DNA of 64,000 bases, taken from assembly GCA_963678675.1 (NCBI GenBank), contig OY783195.1:20106912-20170911 (forward strand). Direction: 5' to 3'. Both the position numbers and the translations under genes were made by a program. Positions within the stretch are counted from its first letter, which is position 1. Every line of letters begins with the position of its first letter. Below are positions 11,377 to 22,030 of this stretch, in pieces. Under the pieces are notes generated by a model, which saw nothing but the letters and a program-made list of their open reading frames with translations, was not told where the DNA came from and searched no databases. This DNA is from Xiphydria camelus (Eukaryota > Arthropoda > Insecta > Hymenoptera > Xiphydriidae).

Positions 11377-12248
11377 AGGCCGATTCACACATAGCAGTGA
11401 CGTGAGAGTGCCGTGACCGGCACGTGATTTCTTCGGTGAGATCGAAATTATTCTCGATAGTAATTTGAAGGGGCTTATTCATACTTGCCCGGCGTACGAC
11501 CGTGACAGTGCAAACAGTGCTATCACCGATACCGTAACGTGATCGTTAGTTTACTCTCCGACGATATTTTTCGATTTTCACGGCCGTGAAAACTGTGTAT
11601 TTAGGTCATCCAAACATGAATGATGAAAAACTTATTGAGTTTGTCCACGGTTATCCTGTGTTGTATGATTTGTGCAATCCAAAATACATGGATTCAGATT
11701 TCAAGAATACTATCTGGAGTAAAGTAGGAGCAGAAATGGAAATAGATGGTGAGAATCCGTGTATACTCTTGCAACTATTGATCTAGCCAAATAATGAACA
11801 CGAGTCAACACTGTGCAATAGCATCAAAGATATTAAATATGTTTTGCCTCATTATATAATAAAAAGAGACAAATCATAGGATTGTTGTATCTGTTAACGT
11901 GGTTTTGTCTTTATATACGTAACATTTCGATTTGTCCATATGAATTTGTTTGATGATCCACGTTCATTCTTTGAGCGGACCAACTGTATTTCAGCTTACT
12001 TTTGTTATCAATAACAATAGGTTATTATAATGTTATGAAATAAAATTATATTTTTCTTATACGGTTAAGTGGGGCAACATTGATTTCTAGAGACGAGATT
12101 GATACAAATTTCACTGACGCGCTACTGTACTGCCACAGCACTGATAAAATACTGACCAACGTGAATAGAAATCACTGTGAGATTATGGCCGGTGAAATCA
12201 CGTGCCGGTCACGGCACTGTCGCGTCACTGCTATGTGTGAATCGGCCT
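11377..12248 (+). mobile_element. PIF/Harbinger-like element (TAA target duplication) with MADF gene
   Basis: The termini AGGCCGATTCACACATAGCA (11377) and the complement ending GTGAATCGGCCT (12248) are inverted over about 55 bp with a few differences, and both are flanked by TAA (11374-11376 and 12249-12251). Three-base TWA duplications are the hallmark of PIF/Harbinger elements, which typically encode a nuclease plus a Myb/MADF protein. Only the MADF part (11616-11786) is present, so the copy is non-autonomous. Confidence 0.8.
11616..11786 (+). pseudogene. MADF DNA-binding domain fragment (Harbinger accessory protein)
   Basis: From the ATG at 11616: MNDEKLIEFVHGYPVLYDL, then CNPKYMDSDFKNTIWSKVGAEM. 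This is the N-terminal half of a MADF/Myb-SANT-like domain: LIEFV, YPxLYD and W-x-K-V are the usual landmarks. The frame stops after about 56 codons. A GGTGAGA just after EID (about 11748) could be a splice donor, but no downstream exon is recognisable. In PIF/Harbinger elements this protein brings the nuclease to the terminal repeats. Here it is truncated. Confidence 0.6.
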
Positions 12249-12384
12249 TAAAACCAATCGTACGGCGTCTTTGGGCCTCCAATCAATAGCGTACATCCTA
12301 CAGTCTGCAAACCACTAGGTACCATATCATCCTATGTCAGTATCAGACGGTAAGATCGAATACTCGTAATACTCTGCTTCTTTA

Positions 12385-12675
12385 CAATTTCTTCAGGGAC
12401 GGCCTCGCCAAGTATCATTTTGAACATTGGTGGTGTATTTTCATATATTCATTTGTCATTTTGATGTCGAACATTTTTGTCATGCTTGATTTTACCGAGC
12501 GATTTGCAAAATGGGCGATATAGGAGAGATGTCAAGGATTAAGCGAATCCTCATCCTCGATTTATCACTCATGTTGTCGCAATTCTTTTCTCACCCATCC
12601 TGAAAAACACTTGGTAGATAGCTACTTGGCATTACATTCAGATATCACTTTTTTTTTGAGAGAGAGAGAGAGAGC
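12385..12675. repeat. Third diverged copy of the 6.4/8.2 kb repeat arm, followed by (GA)n
   Basis: 12385-12648 parallels the 8115-8365 arm: GCCAAGTATCATTTTGAACA, then GATTTGCAAAATGGGCGATA, then CCTGAAAAACACTTGG. A short GA microsatellite follows at 12658-12674. No open frame. Confidence 0.65.
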
Positions 12676-12995
12676 AAAACAAGAAATTAAATTTTTACTG
12701 CGGCTTTGATCGACATAATTTGGGCCGGATATATTTCTTGAAGTACTTTTTCGGTGAGATGATGGAAGGGGCGAGGGGGAGGGAGGAAGCAAAACCCGGA
12801 ATTGAGTTTTTGGGCTTTTTGTAAACCCGATTTTTAGTGGTTAAATTTCTTAGGGGGCCTGCAAAGTCTTTGGCATACTTTTTACATTTTTATGTACATT
12901 GGGGGATATGACTAGTTTTTTCAAGGGGGTAGTCTCCTCAAATTTGTTCAAAAATTCGATTTTTCAAAACCGTCATATTCTTGTAGTCAATATAT

Positions 12996-13149
12996 CGTCG
13001 CCCTAATAAGAAAAGTGCCTAACTCCGTTTCAGAAAATTTTACAAGAGAGAAGAAAAACCGTTTATTTTTAGACGTTATTCTAATAGATGGCAGCAAAAT
13101 TAAATTTTTGCCAAAAAGTGGGTTAGGCACTTTTCATATTAGAGCGACG
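12996..13149. mobile_element. 154 bp MITE inserted in the TTAA-type element
   Basis: CGTCGCCCTAATAAGAAAAG at 12996 is mirrored by CTTTTCATATTAGAGCGACG ending 13149. The paralogous element at 48.6 kb reads straight from GTAGTCAATATA to TGTAGAAATACGG without this segment, giving an empty site. AT lies outside each end. Non-coding. Confidence 0.8.
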
Positions 13150-13615
13150 ATTTGTAGAAATACGGCAGAAACTGTGATTGTCTCTGGAAGGTTTGAGAAC
13201 ATGCTCAAAAATTGGAAAAGAAGCGGCGGATCTCGCGAAACTCTATTCCATTCAGAAACTTCAAACGCGTTTTTCTCGAAACAACGTTTTTAGACCTCGT
13301 GTTGACATGATTCAAGAAAACCTATCCAACCGATCAGGCTCAAATTTTAAGGGCTTATTCTACACAAGAATTCCTATAGTCGAAACTAGCCATATAATTA
13401 TTTATTAATATTTAAACAAATTATAAGCAATTCAAGTTGAAAATATGAGGTCAAACATTTCAGAAGTCTGCCATTTGTTATGTTTTTATCGAAAGTATAA
13501 AATCCTAGTTCGGACTATAGCGGGAACTCTATCTTTCAAGAATCGACTTGAATTTCTGTTTTCAGACATTCCAAAGTCATCAATCAGATATAAACAGGAG
13601 TATATTTAGGCGACT

Positions 13616-15110
13616 TTACAAAGAAAGAAAATCATCGAAGAACCAAAAAAAAATTTTTTTCTGTGAGTCTAAGACCTCAATAGTATGTGCGAAAAAAATT
13701 AAAATTCTAAAATAAACTCCAACTTTAGGTATCAGTTTGTTGTCGATTTTGTGATCTAGAAGACGATATTTTTGGTTGAGAATGCTGTGAACAGATTCAA
13801 CCACCCAGCGAATTTTAGTCACAAAACGAGATTGGTTAGATTCTTGAGTCATGAATCGCTCGCGCTTCCCTTTCTATGCAGGCATCAATACCTCAAAATA
13901 TTTATCTTCGAGATATTGTTTTTTTATATCTCGAAAACCGCGATCGAGTACAAACATATCTTTCTTTTCTAGTAATGCACACAAACCATTCTCGTCTTGA
14001 ATGATAGATTCTAGAATTTTTGCATCATTTTCATTGGGAGGATAAGGTCCGAGCATATCTACTATGTATCCATTAGTAGTACAAATCGTAAAAGGCTTGC
14101 AAAGAGGAACTTTCTTTTGGCCAGAGAAAGATTTTCTTGGGTATTCATTATTTGTACTTTTTTGGTGTCGTGCATAGGTACCATCACAAATTAAAAACAA
14201 GGAGTCCGCATTGAACAACTTTTTTGCGATTTTCTTTGTATGGTTTTTCAAAAGGTCGGCTCTGTTAATACTTTTAATGCCGAAACGAGTTGGTAAGATA
14301 TCATTTTCAAATGATGTAACTGCGCTAGTACAGTAATCTGAAATCGTCTGTTCATGTTCTATACCTAATATAGAAGCAAACATCTTGTTGGAATTTCCGG
14401 TTCGGAGTTTGAAAAGAAATACAATGAGGGCTTGCATTATAGACCGCGACTCCCTATTTCGCATGGAAACCATCATGTCTCTCAGTTCAATAAGATTGTC
14501 CCAAGATAGTCCTGTAAATACTTGAATTTGCTCTTTTGAAATACTTGAATCACCAAGTTTATCATACAACGTTGAATCACATTTCAAGGAAAAAGTTTCC
14601 ATTATCTTTGCTAAGTCTGAGACACTGAGCTTAGAAGTATTACAATGCACTTTTAAGTTGTTTAGATCCTCTTCGTAAAGCCGGTTCTTAATCAGAGATG
14701 AGTTCTACAATATCTCTTCCCAACTGGAATAAAAATTTTTTTCCTTCCAGTAACATTGCATTCGTGCTTCGTCAGGAACTACAGTGATATTGTTCGTGGA
14801 AAAATATAAACAACAATATTTATGAGTAGCAACCGTTCTTTCAATCGGAATTTCAACGTACTCCTCAGTTTCATTTGTTTGAAGCGTTACTTCGAATACT
14901 GATCCATCAGACAATGATTCGTTTTCTGAATCTGAGTTCTTTTTTTCCTGTTTCTTGTAAATAGAAGTTCGACAATTATTATATAACATATCGTTCACCT
15001 TCACTTGCCTATCAAGTACAGCAGCATAAGTTTCTGCTTCAGTAGCATTACTAATCATTTTTTTGCCTGGAATTCGTTTCAAATCAGTTGCGTCGCATCC
15101 AGTACCTACA
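13616..15110 (-). pseudogene. DDE_Tnp_4-type transposase, frameshifted
   Basis: Reading from high to low coordinates: 15110-14705 gives the N-terminal part (RQVKVNDMLYNNCRTSIYKK, TVATHKYCCLY, DEARMQCYWK, cysteine-rich). After a shift near 14705 comes 14697-13874 with FLICDGTYARHQ, FSGQKKVPLCKPF, GYIVDMLGPYPPNENDA and DMFVLDRGFRDI, the DG, GPY and DRGFRD motifs of the DDE_Tnp_4/ISL2EU-like superfamily. After a further shift near 13865 comes 13852-13616 with SRFVTKIRWVVESVHSIL. The family is a cut-and-paste nuclease with an N-terminal zinc-binding region. TTAA-like flanks of the related copy favour a Kolobok/piggyBac-style target, so exact superfamily is uncertain. Two frameshifts make it inactive. 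Confidence 0.75.
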
Positions 15111-15389
15111 TATTAGTATTTTTCGCAACTTCGGCATGTTTAGATAGCAGTAATGTTTGATGACATTCAATGAAATACTTAAAGTGAATAATAAATGACA
15201 AAATGGGAAAAGTAGCAATGATCCGACGCGAGCTCGTTCATGGTAAAGGAAGCATTGAAATAATAAATAAATAAATAAATAATATCATTGAAAGGCTGTT
15301 CCATAGAATTAACAATTATCATATGCCGAATTGCAATAAAAGTGGAAAAATTCTTTTGTAGTGAGTGTACAGTTTACATCATATATATA

Positions 15390-16663
15390 TTAGGGTAGGC
15401 CAAAAAAAAAGACTATTTTTTGTTTTTTAAATTACTATGAAAACATTGTTGAGGATGACGAAAAAAAAAGTCTGCTGAAGTTTCAACTCTTAATATTAGT
15501 ATTAACAACTGCCTCATCGCAATTTTCTTTTTCCCGTTTAAATAACATGGGAAAATTTTTTTTTCAACTTTCAATTTTTATAACGTGTTAACGGATTAGC
15601 GCATTTGAATGATCAAAACGTATTCTTGTAGGAAATCGGACGACCTACAAAAAAGGTATCTTATGAATTTTTGATAAATTTATCAGTTCGGAAGTTATTC
15701 GACGTCGAAGTTGAACTGGTGGTCAATTTCACGGTTTTTTTTTCGTTTTTGACACGAAATAATTTTTTAACCTCTTTTTATTTCAGTTGTTTAAGATTTT
15801 TCTTTAATTATTTCCAAATATATTCAAAGTTCAATAATTTCCCCAGAGTAATTATTATCAGAATTCATTATAATTCTGTTTTCTGCAAGCCATTTTTAGA
15901 AATGAATAATAATCCTCTTTATGATTTTTCATGGACGCAACATTTGTTAGTCAAAAATAAAAAATCAGATTAATTAAATTTTAATTTTTATGCGATTTAA
16001 AAAGGTAATTTTTTTTCATTGATTTACTTTTCATGAAAAAGATAAATTTGAAACTTTTCAGAATAACAAAATCTTGATTTTACATGAGTAGATGATTATA
16101 TGCAGTGCAAATTGTTCATTCTTATAATGATATGATCGATACAAGTCGATTAAAATACAGCTTTTATGAACTGTTGTAGATTACAAACATAATTTTTATC
16201 AATTAACTGGGAATTTCGAGAAAACTTCAATGTTTCATGAAAAGACATAGCATGTGTTCCAAGAACAGAAAGATTTAGTTTATTTTTGAACAATTAATTC
16301 GTGTCAAAAATGAAAAAAACCGTGAAATTGACCAACAGTACAACTTTGACCTTGAATAACTTCCCAACCAGTAAACTTATCAAAAAATTATAAGATACCT
16401 TTTTTGTAGGTCGTCCGATTTCCTACAAGAATACGTTTTGATCATTCGAATGCGCTAATCCGTTAACAAGTTATAAAAATTGAAAGTTCAAACAAAAATT
16501 TTCCCGTGTTATTTAAACGGGAAAAAGAAAATTGCGATCAGGCAGTTGTTAATATTAATATTAAGAGCTGAAACTTCAGCAGAATTTCTTTTTCGTCATC
16601 CTATACAATGTTTTCATAGTAATTTAAAAAACAAAAAATAGTCTTTTTTTTGGCCCACCCTAA
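15390..16663. mobile_element. 1.27 kb foldback element, TTAGGGTRGGCC termini, TA target site
   Basis: TTAGGGTAGGCCAAAAAAAA at 15390 is mirrored by GGCCCACCCTAA ending 16663, TA on both sides. Arms are ~370 bp (for example AACGTATTCTTGTAGGAAAT at 15628 against its complement near 16420). The interior is AT-rich; its only open frame (15671-15973) has no domain and crosses an arm boundary, so I do not call it a gene. Confidence 0.85.
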
Positions 16664-16667
16664 TATA

Positions 16668-17064
16668 CAGTATGTTCCGTGGATAACGCAAGTATTTGAA
16701 TTTCCCTGACATTTGACTTTGGTAGTGCTTGGAACGGTGCTGTAGTTAGAGTTGGCTTCAGAAGAGTGCGCTGCGTTCTTACGAGCCATGTTTCGAGAGC
16801 GAAAAGTGTGAAACGTCTGATTTCCCGGGAACTGTAAATTCGGGAGATCGAAGCGTCTAACCTCGAAATTAACTGAATTTGTAAATAACGGTAAATAATA
16901 TGTAGAAATGATGAGAAATAATCATACAGGTTTCGGAAACACGGCTCGTAAGAACGCAGCGCACTCTTCTGAAGCCAACTCTAACTACAGCACCGTTCCA
17001 AGCACTACCAAAGTCAAATGTGGGGGAAATTCAAATACTTGCGTTATATCCACGGGACATACTG
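16668..17064. mobile_element. 397 bp palindromic MITE, CAGTATGTTCCGTGG termini, TA target site
   Basis: CAGTATGTTCCGTGGATAAC at 16668 is mirrored by GTTATATCCACGGGACATACTG ending 17064, TA-flanked, arms ~125 bp. The unpaired core includes TTCGGGAGATCGAAGCGTCT (16842), a segment seen again near 50460. The previous element ends only four bases away. No coding capacity; apparent open frames are the two arms of the palindrome. Confidence 0.85.
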
Positions 17065-17519
17065 TATATATATACATATATAGAATATAGGTGATGAGCC
17101 ATGTACATTTGTTAATTTTTTTCAATGAGGTACACTTCCGATGAAATTGGATAAATTAGATATGTTATGTTATTAAGGACATTCCAATGAAAAAAATGAG
17201 AAAAAATTGGAGGTGTTCCAATTAATTATAACGTAAAAAAATTGTTTAAAAACTAAATTTTTTTGGGCGCATTTTCAAAAAAAATCAAGATATTTTCTTT
17301 TGGAATTGGCTCTTCTGAAAGAGTAACATATATTTTTTTCATGAAAATCGGTCGAGCCGTTTCAGAGAAAAAGCTGTTTTTCGATTTTACCCCCCCCCCC
17401 CCCCCCCATAACTCCCCTCCTATAGCGATTGGAGGGCTAAAAATTTAGGAGATTTAGTTGCCTATCGATAATATAAATTTCGTGATGATACACATGGGGG
17501 GGCAGATTTCACATGCTTA
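17065..17519. other. Gene-free stretch with an 18-base C run
   Basis: AT-rich sequence containing a poly-C tract at 17390-17407, followed by a short GC-richer patch. No gene or clear repeat structure seen. Confidence 0.5.
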
Positions 17520-18215
17520 TTCCGCTAGGCCCTTTTCTCCGTTTTGCCATATCCCTCACCGTTTTCGAGGTATTTGCATAAACTTATTGCTTAGTTAAAT
17601 AAAATACAGACACGCGCTGTCTATAGTACTGTCACGATTGAAGGTTCGGCCCTCTATGAATAATCGCAAAATGCTTCATTTTGTCATATTTCTCACTCTT
17701 TCTGATATATTTTCATAACTTCATTGTTTAAACAAATTATCGACTAACTCTGTTCGATAATACCATCATTGCTGAAAGTTCGATACCTTTCGTAACCACG
17801 AAATTTTCTCTGTTTCGTTGTATTTCTCATCGTTTCCGAAATAGTTGTAAAATTTCATTGTGTACAGAAATTATGAAATTAATCTCTCTCTCTCATTGCT
17901 TCGCTGTGTATGATAATCTAATACGAAATTTTACAATTTTGTCCGTTTCGTCATATCTCTTATTGTTTTCAAGATATTTATATTAATTTATCATTCAAAC
18001 AAATTATCGATTAGCTCTCTTCAACAATATTATAACAGCTAAAAGCCCGATTCCTTCGAAATCCAAATATTCTTTCTGTTTCGCTGCATCTCTCCACATT
18101 TCCGAGATATTTCTGGAAGCTCATTCTTTAAACAATGATTGACTCGTTCTTTTCGGTAATATTATCGCAGATGAAAGTTCAACCCCCTTCAAAATCTAAT
18201 CACATATGGTTTTTC
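17520..18215. repeat. Ancient tandem array, about five ~135 bp units
   Basis: A block resembling TTTC(T)CCGTTTYG-CATAT-TCTC, then a GAGATATTT-like motif, recurs at about 17523, 17668, 17805, 17934 and 18067 (spacings near 145, 137, 129, 133). Each is followed by a second conserved block (AAACAAATTATCGA, then GAAAGTTCGA or similar). Units are heavily diverged and non-coding. Confidence 0.6.
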
Positions 18216-18470
18216 TAATACCCGAATTCATATCGAGCCTTTAGTTTTTCGAGTGCCGTTTTAGAACTTCAAAGCGCCCTCGTTGTAAAGCTTGGTCGCT
18301 TCGAAACGCATGTCTCGACTATTAATTCTGGCGTAAGATTTCTATAAAATTTATCATAGAACTTCAAATATGAGGGTGTATCAAATATAAACGGGATTCG
18401 TTTTGTAAAAAATTATAACTTTATTGAATTAAGCTTTGAAACATATTATTTTTCGACATACTCTCCCGCC

Positions 18471-19107
18471 CTAGAAATACATTTTTACCATCGGATTGGG
18501 AGCTTTTTTATTCCATCACCGTAGAAAATCTTCGAACGTTCTTGTAGCCATTTCAGCACAAATGCTTACACCCCGCCTTGTGAGGTCGAAACGTTGGCCT
18601 CCAAGTGCTTCTTTGAGGGGTTCAAAAAGTTGGAAGTCTCAAAGGGATATGTCGGGACTATATGGCGGATGTTCCAGAATTTCCCAGCCTAATGCATCCA
18701 ATGTTTGCCTTGTGGCATTGACCGCATGTGGTCTGGCGTTGTCATGCAAAAGAATGACACTTCTGACCGATTTCTTCCTTTTCCTTCGAAATGAGAATTT
18801 CGCGGCATCCAGTAATTCATAATAATATTGCGCATTCATCGTGCGTCGATTGTGGAGAAAGTCAACATGAAAAGAACCTTGCCGGTTATGCTCGTCCTTG
18901 TGCGGCGAGCGTGGCTCTCGTTCTCGACCTTTTCACGCCTTCTAGAAAATTCTTTGTGCCATGCAAACACACGAGTTCTTGACAGGGTGTTGTCCCCGAC
19001 TGTGCCTGTAATCGCCGCAAAATTTCGATTGGATTCACCCCCTCCCTGGCCAAAAACTTGATTATAATCCGTTGCTCCACGGAGACATGAACTTCTGTCT
19101 CGCTCAT
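18471..19107 (-). pseudogene. Mariner transposase with central deletion
   Basis: From the start at 19107: MSETEVHVSVEQRIIIKFL, REGVNPIEILRRLQAQ (N-terminal helix-turn-helix), a shift near 19010, then NTLSRTRVFAWHKEF and RTSITGK. The frame then jumps directly to KVLF and MNAQYYYELLDAAK, LLHDNARPHAVNATRQTLDAL and PPYSPD, the second catalytic D region (HDNARPH) and the mariner YSPD motif, ending NPMVKMYF-stop at 18471. The segment that should carry the first catalytic aspartate is gone, joined at the shared word GKVLF. Frameshift plus deletion make it inactive. Confidence 0.85.
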
Positions 19108-19239
19108 GGTTTCTTTTCATATTAAAAGGACTCGAGCGAATTGCGGTCGGTTCTTCCCGCTCCCTAATGGTACAAGCCATCTGCGCAACAACTCCTTCAA
19201 AATCACAGACCCCTCCGTAATTTAAAAAAAATCAAAACG

Positions 19240-20150
19240 CGTGGCCGCCACGCGTGGAAGAAGTAAAACTTCGATACTGATGGGTAGAAAAGAAAATTAT
19301 TTACCATAATAATTATAATTTTTGCCATAATGATGATAAATTAATACACACACGAAAGAATGTTCAGTGTTTATTGACGTTTACGAAATTGAAGTTTACA
19401 ATTTTTTTGTTTTACTATTTTTCATTATTTAAAAGTCAATTCTATTTATTCAATGTTTATTTATCATATTTTTTGGTCAAGGTGCTATTGGAAACGGGAG
19501 GTCGGAATTAAGTAAAAGCACTGTGTTTTCACTACCAAAAATATTCTTTATTAGAATGCGCTTGGAACACATCTTTACTTTTTCACACTCCAGGGAACTG
19601 ACTAAAAGGGCATACGGGAATCATGATCTGGATCATCGAAAACTTGTTTCTTTCTTTGGTCCTCTTGGTGGAGGTGCGACACTGCGTCGCTTCATAATAT
19701 AAACAATGGCTTTCATCGCCCCAAGAAACCCTCTCGAGCAACACAAACCAGACCCCCTCTACACAGTCTAAACAGCGATTGATTTTTGCTTCATCTATTC
19801 TTCAGTTTCAAGTTAATAATTCTAACAGGTGCGATCGAGATTAGATCTCCTCGGGATCGTAAATCCCGAAGACACTACTGCATGACACGACTAGTGACTA
19901 AATACGTGGAGAGATGGATTTAAACCGTATCGGTTAGTTCAAATGATTTAACATTGCACTCACAATATTACTGGTGATAATATTGGGTTCAAAGAGATGC
20001 AGTAGATCGGTGATTGAACCGTGGTTTACAATTACATACACTGCAAGGTTGTTTTGAGGGAAAGGTGCGGGACTGCGAATGCATTCGCAACCCACGTTCG
20101 CCGAAACATACCGCCCGCCTCGCCGTTGCGGTAATATAAATTTATGACTG
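19240..20150. other. Inserted sequence inside the mariner, unclassified
   Basis: No gene recognised. Around 19790-19835 the string CTTCAGTTTCAAGTTAATAATTCTAACA is reminiscent of a Copia-type LTR 3' end, but no second LTR or primer-binding site follows convincingly. Left as unclassified repeat-derived sequence. Confidence 0.35.
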
Positions 20151-21005
20151 GAGCGACCGTGCTAATAGTACGAGAGCAAGCAACGTTTTCGAGAATGAAT
20201 TTTAGGTCGGCTGGTTTTTTGATATTTCATGTTTTATTGAAGTTAGGTAGGGATGCGGTAGGTCTGGCACCTGGGAACGGTTGCGTTTACTTCTGCGCAT
20301 CCCTTTTGTACAGTTATCTCTCTCACGCAACCAACGAATAAGCTGCCGCACTCTTCTAACTCACCTATTCTCCCCGAGACTTAAATTGTTCTGTTTCCTA
20401 ATTAAACAACGGAATTTCCATCTGGCTAATTAATAGTGTATTCGTTGATTACAGAACTATATTGTGTTAAAATTTCAGCTATACTAAAATGGTTTGAAAA
20501 TTATTATTTTTAATGACTAAAATTGGATGTGGCGCACTGTTAGCAGCAACAAAACTGTCTGGCAATTATAAATTTCTATTGCTAAAAAGACATACAAAAT
20601 TATGAAAAAAAAAAATTTATTTTAAAATGATTTCAAAATGCCTAGGGTAAAAGTGGGACAGATCCCGCAGTCTCTGTTTAACTTTGAACTCGATTATCTC
20701 GAAACGCAGTGGAGATATGTGAAAAATGCGTAGCAACTTTTTTACAGTAAAAATATAGATAAACACTTTTTATCTAAACTTTTCTTCGGTACCTGCAATC
20801 GATTTCGAGACAATCCCATATTTTACCCTATTTTTTACCTGTACAGAAAGGATGCGCGGAAGTTAACGCAACCGCTCCCAGGTGCCAGATCTACCGCATC
20901 CCTACTTAACTTCAATAAGAAAGGAAATATAAAAAAAAACCAGCCGACCTAATATTAACTTTTTCGTGACGTTGCTAGCTCTTAATCTATAAGCACGGTC
21001 GAGAG
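20150..21005. repeat. Inverted-repeat element with ~170 bp arms
   Basis: GACCGTGCTAATAGTACGAG / CTCTTAATCTATAAGCACGGTC outer bases, then TTTTAGGTCGGCTGG / CCAGCCGACCTAAT, then GGTAGGGATGCGGTAG / CTACCGCATCCCTAC, then CACCTGGGAACGGTTGCGTT / AACGCAACCGCTCCCAGGTG. The loop (20312-20845) is AT-rich and non-coding. Confidence 0.75.
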
Positions 21006-21061
21006 CGGCGGAATGGGGCACGGTCGAGAGCACTGGAGGGGGATTTTCGTGACAACAGGTT

Positions 21062-21188
21062 TGTTCCTGGAAGAGTCCAAGACTGTCTAAAACGATCAGG
21101 AGCATGTGCATTACGATTCTACGGACGCGTAGAATCGTAATGCGCATGCTCCTGATCGTTTTAGACAGTCTTGGACTCTTGCAGGAAG
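21062..21188. repeat. Near-perfect hairpin, ~60 bp arms
   Basis: TTCCTGGAAGAGTCCAAGAC ... TACGATTCTACG is mirrored by CGTAGAATCGTA ... GTCTTGGACTCTTGCAGGAA with about three mismatches and a loop of a few bases (GACG). Non-coding. Confidence 0.9.
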
Positions 21189-21459
21189 AAACCTCATATT
21201 TTCGTTCCTCAACGCGTGATTTCACTACCCTCAGCAAAGAAATTTCACTTCAAAAAAATCAGTCCCATTCATATTTGATACACCCTCGTATAATATATCA
21301 TGGACACTCATTATGTGTGATCAAAATGCATCACGTATTTTATATTTATCGTACATGAGAGCGCGTAGCAGATGAGAACTATAGGACACCGGCTGATCAA
21401 CGAAGTGTAGTAGTAAGTAGTGGGGCCAGTACTCGGACGGAAATTTCGGTTACTAGTCA

Positions 21460-21627
21460 ATCAAATATTTGAATTTGCCTTTTATAACAGACTTTACTGC
21501 TTTCAATTTACACTAATTTTGATGGCATAATATCCATTTTAAGATTACGTTAAAAGTATCATATTTCCCACTTTTGGTTCTACTGGATGTAACTTTACGA
21601 AAAATTATAGGAACATTTCAAACTTAA
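21460..21627. repeat. Repeat arm, inverted partner at 26215-26400
   Basis: AATTTTGATGGCATAATATC, TTAAGATTACGTTAAAA and TTGGTTCTACTGGATGTAAC are mirrored at 26215-26400. The arm is interrupted at ACTTAA by the TTAA element that follows; the partner reads AACTTAACGGCACC at the same place, the empty site. Confidence 0.8.
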
Positions 21628-21876
21628 CCCTTTATAGGTAAGTGTGTGTGTGGTCGCTAATTTACCACTTTTATTTTTCCTATTTTAATTCATGCAGAAC
21701 CATCTATAACTAGATAGATGCATGCAATAGTATACGCGCGCGTTTTTGCAAGGTTCAGACTCCTGCTGATCTAATATCAATGGCTAAAACAAAAGTGGCC
21801 TTTATATGTGCCACTGTGCTCTAAGGTAATTGCCGGGTTTCCTGCATGCTCCAAAAAAGTTTTGCCCTATAAAGGG
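21628..21876. mobile_element. 249 bp TTAA-flanked MITE (piggyBac-like)
   Basis: CCCTTTATAG at 21628 and CTATAAAGGG ending 21876 are exact inverted termini, each flanked by TTAA (21624-21627; 21877-21880). The TTAA target and short C-rich termini are characteristic of piggyBac-type elements. The inverted paralogue at 26.2 kb lacks it. No coding sequence. Confidence 0.85.
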
Positions 21877-22030
21877 TTAATGGCATCGCACTCCCCCTCC
21901 TACTACCGCAATAGGGGGAGTCAATATTTATAACTCGTTGTTTAGTGCTGGTACACGTCTAAAATAAGACGGACGCGTGCATACGTTACAATCGCAGCGT
22001 TGATATAACCCTTTGAAGCACACATTTTCC

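Larger units (their letters stand above)
11072..12368. mobile_element. Outer inverted-repeat element carrying nested insertions
   Basis: The left arm (TACTCGCACTTACCGTCTGA ... GACTGTAGGATGTATGCTA ... AAAGACGCCATATGCGATT) is mirrored at the right (AATCGTACGGCGTCTTT ... TACATCCTACAGTCTGC ... CAGACGGTAAGATCGAATA). Between the arms lie a 190 bp palindrome (11186-11374) and a PIF/Harbinger-like element (11377-12248), so the original unit was a short foldback of roughly 230 bp that received two later insertions side by side. Confidence 0.7.
12925..15110 (-). mobile_element. TTAA-type DDE element, right end missing
   Basis: GGGGGTAGTCTCC at 12925-12937 is identical to the 13 bp terminus of the element at 48532-49422, and the interior 13150-13720 matches that element's interior. 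Flank is TCAA (degraded TTAA). The minus strand encodes a DDE transposase in three frameshifted pieces up to about 15110. No matching right terminus was found between 15110 and the next element at 15390, so this copy is truncated on the 5' side of its gene. It is the source-type copy for the shorter 48.5 kb derivative. Confidence 0.75.
18371..21288 (-). mobile_element. Mariner element, internally deleted and split by later insertions
   Basis: TGAGGGTGTATCAAATATAA at 18371 pairs with the complement ATATTTGATACACCCTCG ending 21288; TA on both sides. The minus-strand transposase remnant is at 18471-19107. Sequence just inside the right terminus (about 21215-21288) should adjoin the gene's 5' side at ~19200, so 19.2-21.2 kb is inserted material. 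AACGCGTG occurs at both junctions (about 19236 and 21212) and could be its target duplication. Confidence 0.75.

Noticed and set aside
19240..20150. Solo Copia LTR
   Set aside because: Only a short string resembles an LTR 3' end; no LTR start, primer-binding site or target duplication could be identified.
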